Positions 59,163 through 64,000 of a stretch of DNA of 64,000 bases are shown here, in pieces. The DNA comes from Actinomycetales bacterium. Its GTDB lineage: Bacteria > Actinomycetota > Actinomycetes > Actinomycetales > Cellulomonadaceae. The stretch's first letter is position 1. Every line of letters begins with the position of its first letter. The stretch lies in NCBI GenBank assembly GCA_020444245.1, contig JAHLLI010000019.1, forward strand, positions 1 through 64,000, given 5' to 3'. The notes beneath the pieces were generated by a model that searched no databases, was not told the DNA's origin, and worked only from the letters and a program-made list of their open reading frames with translations. The translations under genes and the position numbers were made by a program.

Positions 59163-60236
59163 TTAGTCGGTGTTTTCGCTGGTAGATGGCCTAGCGCGGC
59201 TCGGTTGGACCCTCTTGGGCTCGCCCGGCATCTTCGGGTACTCCGGCGGGTAGGGCAGGTCGCCCAGGCCGTGGTCGCGCTCGTCGCGGTCGGCGAGCTC
59301 GAGCAGCGGCCGCAGGGAGTAGCGCGGGCCGGCGCCCGCCTCGAGCGGGGCGAACAGGTCGCCGTGCTCGGCCAGCCGCGCCGGCACGGTGGCCGGGGTG
59401 AAGTCGTCAGGGGCCACGTCGTCGAGCTCGTCCCAGCGCAGCGGTGTGGACACCGTGCCGCGGGCGTTCGCCCGGATCGAGTACGCCGAGGCGATCGTGC
59501 GGTCCCTGGCCATCTGGTTGTAGTCCACGAAGATCGTCTGCCCGCGCTCCTCCTTCCACCAGCGCGTGGTCACCTGGCCGGGCAGGCGCCGCTCGAGCTC
59601 GCGGCCGAACGCGATCGTCGCGCGCCTGGCCTGGGTGAAGGTCCAGCGAGGCTCGATGGGCACGAACACGTGCAGGCCGCGCCCGCCGGAGGTCTTGGGC
59701 CAGCAATCCAGGCCCAGCTCGTGCAGCAGCTCGCGGGCGTGCGGGGCGACCCGGACGGCATCGGAGAAGTCGGTGCCGGGTTGGGGGTCCAGGTCGATCC
59801 GCAGCTGGTCGGGCGCCTCGGTGTCGGCGGCGGTCACCGGCCACGGATGGAACGTCAGGGTGCCCAGGTTCGCGGCCCACGCGACGACGGCGAGCTCGGT
59901 CGGGCAGATCTCGTCGGCGAACCGGCCGCTGGGGAACGCGATGCGTGCCGTGCTCACCCAGTCCGGCGCCCCGCGTGGCACCCGCTTCTGGTAGAAGCCG
60001 TCGCCCGAGGAGTCCACCCGGGTGGACAGCCGTGCCCCGTCGAACCAGCCCTTGGGCCAGCGCTCCAGCGTCGTGGGGCGCTCGCGCAGCGCGCCGAGGA
60101 TCCCGTCGCCGACCGCGACGAAGTACTCCACGACGTCGAGCTTGGTCAGCCCGAGTCCCGGGAGCACGACCCGGTCCGGGCTGGACACGCGCACGGTCCG
60201 GCCGCGCACGTCCAGCTCCACCGCCGGCGCTGCCAT
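59163..60236 (-). CDS. ligD: LigD polymerase-domain protein, C-terminus replaced by the element
   Basis: A 357-residue polymerase/primase of the LigD (non-homologous end joining) type with the metal motif RIDLDPQPG, HVFVPIEP and TIASAYSIRA. The ATG at 60236 is preceded by an in-frame GTG two codons earlier. No ligase or nuclease domain is attached, as in many actinobacterial stand-alone LigD-Pol proteins. The last codons after PSR are new: the element provides ARPSTSENTD before the stop, in place of the original DAERER. Confidence 0.9.
   Translation of the reverse strand: MAAPAVELDVRGRTVRVSSPDRVVLPGLGLTKLDVVEYFVAVGDGILGALRERPTTLERWPKGWFDGARLSTRVDSSGDGFYQKRVPRGAPDWVSTARIAFPSGRFADEICPTELAVVAWAANLGTLTFHPWPVTAADTEAPDQLRIDLDPQPGTDFSDAVRVAPHARELLHELGLDCWPKTSGGRGLHVFVPIEPRWTFTQARRATIAFGRELERRLPGQVTTRWWKEERGQTIFVDYNQMARDRTIASAYSIRANARGTVSTPLRWDELDDVAPDDFTPATVPARLAEHGDLFAPLEAGAGPRYSLRPLLELADRDERDHGLGDLPYPPEYPKMPGEPKRVQPSRARPSTSENTD
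59195..59238. repeat. attR core, 44-bp direct repeat
   Basis: Identical to 49728-49771. It lies within the coding sequence of ligD, covering KMPGEPKRVQPSR on the minus strand, so recombination there keeps the reading frame. Confidence 0.95.
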
Positions 60237-60245
60237 GGGCACACG

Positions 60246-63209
60246 CTAGGGGGCCGTCGCCCGCCGTGCCCGTCGGGCGTCCGGCGTGCGGTCCTCCTGC
60301 CCGGCCGCGCTCGGGTCGGCGCCGGGCGCAGTGCCCAGCAGCCCGCGGCGGTGGGCGACCGCGACGGCCTCGGTCCGGCCGGCGACGCCGAGCTTGGCCA
60401 GCAGGTTGGACACGTGCACGCTGACCGTCTTGCCGCTGATGAACAGCCGCTCCCCGATCTGCCGGTTGCTCAGCCCCTCGGCGACCAGGGCCAGGACCTC
60501 CGCCTCGCGGGCGGTCAGCAGGTCGGTCGTCGGGTGGCCGGCACCGGGCAGCTCGAGGCGCCCGCGCCGGGCGAGCTCCAGGCACGCCCGGTGCAGCGGT
60601 CCGGCGCCCATCTGCTCGGCCGCTCTGGCGGCCAGCCGCAGCTGGTGGCCTGCGCCGTCCCGGTCGCCGGCGCCCAGCAGCGCCTCGGCCCAGCGCCACC
60701 GGCTGCGCGCCTCCTCGTACCGGTACCCGTAGCCGAACGCCTCGGTGGCCGCGCGCCACGGCTCCGGGCCGCTGTCCCCGACCAGCCGGGCGTGCTCGGC
60801 CGCCGCCCGGGCGAGCCACGCGACACCCTCCGGCCCGAGCCGGCCACCCCTCGGGCGGCCACGCTCGGCGGTGCTCCTCGCCCGAGCCAGCAGGCCGTCG
60901 CCGTGCCGCACCGCCAGCGCCTCGTCGACACCGGTCAGTCGCCCGCGTGCCGCGTCGTCCGCGAGGGCGGCGAGGGCCAGGGCGACCAGCCAGATCCCGC
61001 CGAGGAAGTAGTCGTCCCAGGTGCGCCAGAGGTGCTCCAGGGCGCGCTCGGCCTCCGCGACCGCCTCCTGAGGTCGTCCCGCCCAGGTCAGGGCGTCGGC
61101 CCGCACGCCGCCGGCGATGAGGGCGAACTGCCCGTCGGCCTCCCACATGTCGTCGAACGACGCCGCTGCGGCCAGCACGTCGTCCTCGCCGCGAGCCGCG
61201 GCCGCGTACAGGTCGACGAGCGCCAGGGCACGCCCCTGGGCCACGCTCCCGGCGCCGGACGGCGGCCCGACGGGCGACAGGTCACCGGCGGCGAACCGCA
61301 CCAGGCGGTCGAAGAACTGCTGGGCGAGCCCGAACTCGCTCCACAGCAGCCCGGCCGCGCGGGCCCTGGCCAGCCCGTCGTCCAGGGCCTGCTGCGCGAG
61401 GTCCAGCCGGCCGGCGTAGTAGTACGTCGTGGCGAGGTTGTACGAGCAGCGCTGCTCGGTGGTCAGGTCACCCGCGTCGCGGGCCCGCTGCACGGCGGTG
61501 GTCAGCAGCCGCGCAGCGTCCTCGGGGTCGTCGACCGCCAGCACGGCCAGCGTGGCGGCGGCGTCGGCCTCGACGGCCGGCAGGTCGGCCTCGCGGGCGA
61601 GCTCGAACGCCCGCCGGGCGTTCGCCTCGGCCACGGCGTCGAAGTCCCCCTGCTCGGAGTTGAGGACGACGCGGGCGTGGATGGCCAGCGCCCACGCCCG
61701 GTCGAGCGGGTCGGCCCCGGCAGGCAGCTCGGCCAGGGCCCGCTCGGCCTCCGCGAGCGCCGCGACCGGGTCCTGCGGCAGCAGGTAGGTGGCCAGGTCG
61801 GAGTGCAGCCGGGCGCGACCGGCCGCGGGGCTCAGCTCGATCGCTGCGCGCCCGAGCGCGACCGCGCGCTCCGACCGTCCGCAACGGTGCGCCGCCCCGG
61901 CGGCCCGGGCGGCGACCGCGGCCCGATCGACCGGCGGGTCCTCGGTGAGGTCCGCGAGCCTGAGCACCTCCTCCAGGTGCCCGAGCTCCTCGGCCGGCGC
62001 GAACAGGGCCGCGGCCTCGTCGGCGGCGCGGGCTGCGGCACGGGCCGCGGTGGCCAGGTCCCCGGCCTGCCGCGCGTGCTCGGCGAGCCCGGCCGCCGAG
62101 CACAGGTCCGGCTGGTCCCGCAGCACCTCGAGGTAGGCCCGGTTGAGCGCGAGGCGCTCGCCGGGCAGCAGCTCGGCGTCGACCACCTCGGCCAGCAGGG
62201 CGTGGCGGAACTCGACGGTGTCATCGCCCTCGGCGAGCACCTGGGCCGCGACCGCCTCGCGGACCAGCTCGTCGAACACCTCGGCCCGCCCGACGCCGGC
62301 CCACACCGCCCGCAGCAGCGGCTCCCGCACGCGCCGGCCGGCGACCGCCGCGACCCGGGCCAGGCGCTGGACCTCGGCGTCGAGCCGTTCCAGGCGGGTG
62401 TGCAGCACCTCCGCCAGCGTCCACGGGAGCTCGCGCGTGGTCGCGGCCTCGAGCAGCTCCTGCGCGAAGTAGGCGTTGCCCTCGGAGCGCGCCATCACCG
62501 CGCGCAGCCGGTCCTCGGGGACCGGGCCGCCGTGGACGGCGGCGGCGAACCGGCGCAGCTCGTCCGGGGTGAACGGCGGCAGCTCCAGGCGCTGGACGCG
62601 CGGGTTGCGCCACAGCTCGCCCAGCAGCGGGCGCAGCGGGTGGCGGCGGTGCAGGTCGTCGGTGCGGTACGAGGCCACGACGAGCACGTGCTCGCTGCTG
62701 AGCCGGCTGGCCAGGAAGCGCAGCACGTCGCGGGTCGAGGAGTCGGCCCAGTGCACGTCCTCGATCACCAGCAGCAGCGGGCGCTCCGGGGTACCGGCGG
62801 CCGACAGCGCCGCGACGATCCCGTCGAACAGCTGCAGCCGTCCGGCGTCGTCGCCCGGCGTGGCCGTGGCCGGTGGAGCTCCCGGCAGCAGGCGAGCCAG
62901 AGCGGGGCGCGCCGCGATCACGGCGTCCACCGCGGCGGCGCGGCCGGCGAGCTCGCCCAGCGCCTCGGCGAAGGGCAGGTACGGCAGCCCCACCTCGCCC
63001 AGGTCCACGCAGTGCACGGTCAGGACGGCGGCGCCGGAGCGCTCGGCGATCTCGGTGACGTGGCGCAGGAGCCTGGTCTTGCCGACCCCGGCGTCGGCCC
63101 CGAGCAGCACGAGGCGCGGCACGCCGCGCCCCGCCTCGGCCAGGTCGGCCAGGATCTCGGCGACCTGGTCCTCGCGGGCCACGAAGTCGGTGGTCACGCT
63201 GCGGGCCAT
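60246..63209 (-). CDS. LuxR-family regulator with AAA/STAND ATPase domain
   Basis: A 987-residue MalT-like regulator. The N-terminus holds a P-loop LLGADAGVGKT (about 35-45), Walker B LLLVIEDVHWAD and a STAND-type ATPase; the long middle is a helical repeat region; the C-terminus holds a LuxR helix-turn-helix (LTAREAEVLALVAEGLSNRQIGERLF, key residues E-x-E-V...N-x-x-I). The ATG at 63209 is used. Such proteins sense metabolites and activate secondary metabolism or sugar genes. A small ORF with a good ribosome site overlaps its start by 16 bases. Confidence 0.88.
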   Translation of the reverse strand: MARSVTTDFVAREDQVAEILADLAEAGRGVPRLVLLGADAGVGKTRLLRHVTEIAERSGAAVLTVHCVDLGEVGLPYLPFAEALGELAGRAAAVDAVIAARPALARLLPGAPPATATPGDDAGRLQLFDGIVAALSAAGTPERPLLLVIEDVHWADSSTRDVLRFLASRLSSEHVLVVASYRTDDLHRRHPLRPLLGELWRNPRVQRLELPPFTPDELRRFAAAVHGGPVPEDRLRAVMARSEGNAYFAQELLEAATTRELPWTLAEVLHTRLERLDAEVQRLARVAAVAGRRVREPLLRAVWAGVGRAEVFDELVREAVAAQVLAEGDDTVEFRHALLAEVVDAELLPGERLALNRAYLEVLRDQPDLCSAAGLAEHARQAGDLATAARAAARAADEAAALFAPAEELGHLEEVLRLADLTEDPPVDRAAVAARAAGAAHRCGRSERAVALGRAAIELSPAAGRARLHSDLATYLLPQDPVAALAEAERALAELPAGADPLDRAWALAIHARVVLNSEQGDFDAVAEANARRAFELAREADLPAVEADAAATLAVLAVDDPEDAARLLTTAVQRARDAGDLTTEQRCSYNLATTYYYAGRLDLAQQALDDGLARARAAGLLWSEFGLAQQFFDRLVRFAAGDLSPVGPPSGAGSVAQGRALALVDLYAAAARGEDDVLAAAASFDDMWEADGQFALIAGGVRADALTWAGRPQEAVAEAERALEHLWRTWDDYFLGGIWLVALALAALADDAARGRLTGVDEALAVRHGDGLLARARSTAERGRPRGGRLGPEGVAWLARAAAEHARLVGDSGPEPWRAATEAFGYGYRYEEARSRWRWAEALLGAGDRDGAGHQLRLAARAAEQMGAGPLHRACLELARRGRLELPGAGHPTTDLLTAREAEVLALVAEGLSNRQIGERLFISGKTVSVHVSNLLAKLGVAGRTEAVAVAHRRGLLGTAPGADPSAAGQEDRTPDARRARRATAP

Positions 63210-63454
63210 GCCTCCGATCCTGGCAGCGACCTCCGACGTGCACCACCATCGGCGACCGCGCGCAGCGGCGTGGCCGCGGGCGGTGCCTCGACGGCCTGCA
63301 GGGCGGGCCCGGGGGCGGCCGGTCGCGCGCTGCCCGGGCGGGCCTGCCGGGCTCGGCGCGGGGTGCGCCGGCGCTGCGGCCAGGCCTGGCGCGCCTGCTC
63401 CTGCCGGTAGGTGATCTCGGCTTCCAGCGCCGGGCCCCAGGTGGTGATGGTCAT
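63194..63454 (-). CDS. Small basic protein upstream of the LuxR gene
   Basis: An 86-residue, arginine/alanine/proline-rich protein with a GAGGAG ribosome site before the ATG. Its last 16 bases overlap the LuxR gene start, suggesting translational coupling. No domain is recognised; it may be a leader peptide or a small regulator. Confidence 0.5.
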   Translation of the reverse strand: MTITTWGPALEAEITYRQEQARQAWPQRRRTPRRARQARPGSARPAAPGPALQAVEAPPAATPLRAVADGGARRRSLPGSEAWPAA

Positions 63455-63626
63455 GGTCGTCTCCTCGCTTCTCGATGACGACTGTGCCCCTGAGGCGCCC
63501 TGGCGCGGATCGGGAGGTCGACCGATCGTGGGGACCAGGGTGGGCCCGGCCGGGGCTAAGGCACCTCAGACCGCGCGCTCGGGACAATCCTGTGACGGGG
63601 CGGTGAGATCGGGCGTACCGTCGAGT

Positions 63627-64000
63627 ATGGCTACCGACAACGAGGTCACCGGTCACCCGGAACGGACCGAGGAGTTCGACGCCTTCGGCCCGTGGGTCTA
63701 TCAGGTACGCACCGCAGACGAGGTGCCACGACTGTTCCGCCCGTTCGCGGGCGACCCGACGAGCGCCACGATGGTGATCAAGATCCCCAGGCGGATCGCT
63801 CGCCGTGACGCCAACCCACGCATGGACCTGTACGACCACCTGCTGTGCTTGCGCGGGGACACGCTCACTCTGCTGAGCCGGGCCCCGGGCGACGCGGACG
63901 GGGTGCGGCGCCGCGCCGTGACCGCCGAGCAGGTGGTCGCGATCGAGGACAGCGTGGACCTGCTCGACGGCAGGCTCGGGCTGCGCATCGCCGACGAGCG
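63627..64000 (+). CDS. Hypothetical protein, 3' partial
   Basis: An open frame from ATG 63627 runs off the window after 124 codons without a stop. TACCGT lies five bases before the ATG, the same leaderless layout as other genes here. The visible part (FDAFGPWVYQVRTADEVPRLF, MDLYDHLLCLRGDTLTLL) is typical soluble protein sequence, probably a membrane-associated or cytosolic domain. The family is not recognised. Confidence 0.6.
   Translation, partial: MATDNEVTGHPERTEEFDAFGPWVYQVRTADEVPRLFRPFAGDPTSATMVIKIPRRIARRDANPRMDLYDHLLCLRGDTLTLLSRAPGDADGVRRRAVTAEQVVAIEDSVDLLDGRLGLRIADE

Larger units (their letters stand above)
49728..59238. mobile_element. Integrated phage-satellite-like element, 9,467 bp
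   Basis: Bounded by 44-bp identical direct repeats, with a tyrosine integrase next to the right repeat. Nearly all genes lie on the minus strand in tightly overlapping order: integrase, small proteins, primase/helicase, zinc proteins, WhiB, ART-like protein, three phage-like small proteins, capsid-decoration-like protein, a helical protein, probable small terminase; then a lipoprotein and, on the plus strand at the far end, an HTH and a zinc protein. No large terminase, portal, major capsid, protease, tail or lysis gene is present. This make-up suggests a satellite that borrows helper-phage particles. The boundaries are firm; the satellite label is inferred. Confidence 0.85.

Noticed and set aside
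59205-63410. A 1,401-codon open frame on the plus strand opposite the integration end, ligD and the LuxR gene
   Set aside because: It is an antisense shadow caused by GC-rich third codon positions; the minus-strand LuxR and LigD proteins have clear domain motifs and this frame has none.

Overview
The window is very GC-rich (coding regions look to be well above 70 percent GC by eye) with many GTG starts, four-base start/stop overlaps and actinobacterial marker genes: a BldG-type STAS protein beside a Tad pilus locus and a DUF1998 helicase, a WhiB protein, SigE-family sigma factors, DUF222/HNH and DUF4244 proteins. It reads as a chromosome segment of an actinomycete, most probably a Cellulomonas-like member of the Micrococcales. 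The genus is an inference, because there is no rRNA in the window.

Left part (1-16.7 kb): the end of a Tad/Flp pilus locus (two-domain TadB/TadC-like protein, DUF4244 pilin, two TadE-like proteins), a DEAD/DEAH helicase on the other strand, and bldG. Then come three tandem copies of a two-gene unit (SigE-family sigma factor plus single-pass membrane protein), each with an ECF-like promoter; a K+-independent proton pyrophosphatase; a lipoprotein; and a methyltransferase.

Middle part (16.7-49.7 kb): a MacAB-like ABC export cluster with two adaptor proteins and a repeat-bearing lipoprotein; a frameshifted DUF222/HNH gene; a HEAT-repeat protein; a two-component system; a STAS protein; two PAP2 phosphatases; topA, tmk and holB with a PfkB kinase and a Gfo/Idh/MocA oxidoreductase; a secreted peptidase; tRNA-Thr(CGU) with a clear promoter; a beta-CASP hydrolase; a crtB-crtI carotenoid pair; a DUF4173-like membrane protein; a polyprenol-phosphate mannosyltransferase-like enzyme; and a NucA-type nuclease.

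The striking region is 49,728-59,238. A perfect 44-bp direct repeat brackets a 9,467-bp integrated element (length counted with one repeat copy). Its right end lies inside the 3' end of a ligD polymerase-domain gene, and the element supplies that gene with a new C-terminus; the displaced original tail is still readable at the left end. The element carries a tyrosine integrase, a P4-type primase/helicase, a WhiB protein, zinc-knuckle proteins, a DUF2190-like capsid decoration protein, a probable small terminase and a PASTA lipoprotein. I see no large terminase, portal, major capsid, tail or lysis gene. This is the expected make-up of a phage satellite (PICI-like), rarely described in actinobacteria. 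It also has three long stem-loops just upstream of the terminase-like gene, repeats placed symmetrically about 67 bp inside both att cores, and the relic of a second integrase.

Right end (59-64 kb): ligD polymerase domain, a large LuxR-family ATPase regulator with a small ORF in front, and a gene cut by the window edge. Gaps between genes are short. The one gap over 300 bases (25,163-25,515) holds only a possible gene relic.
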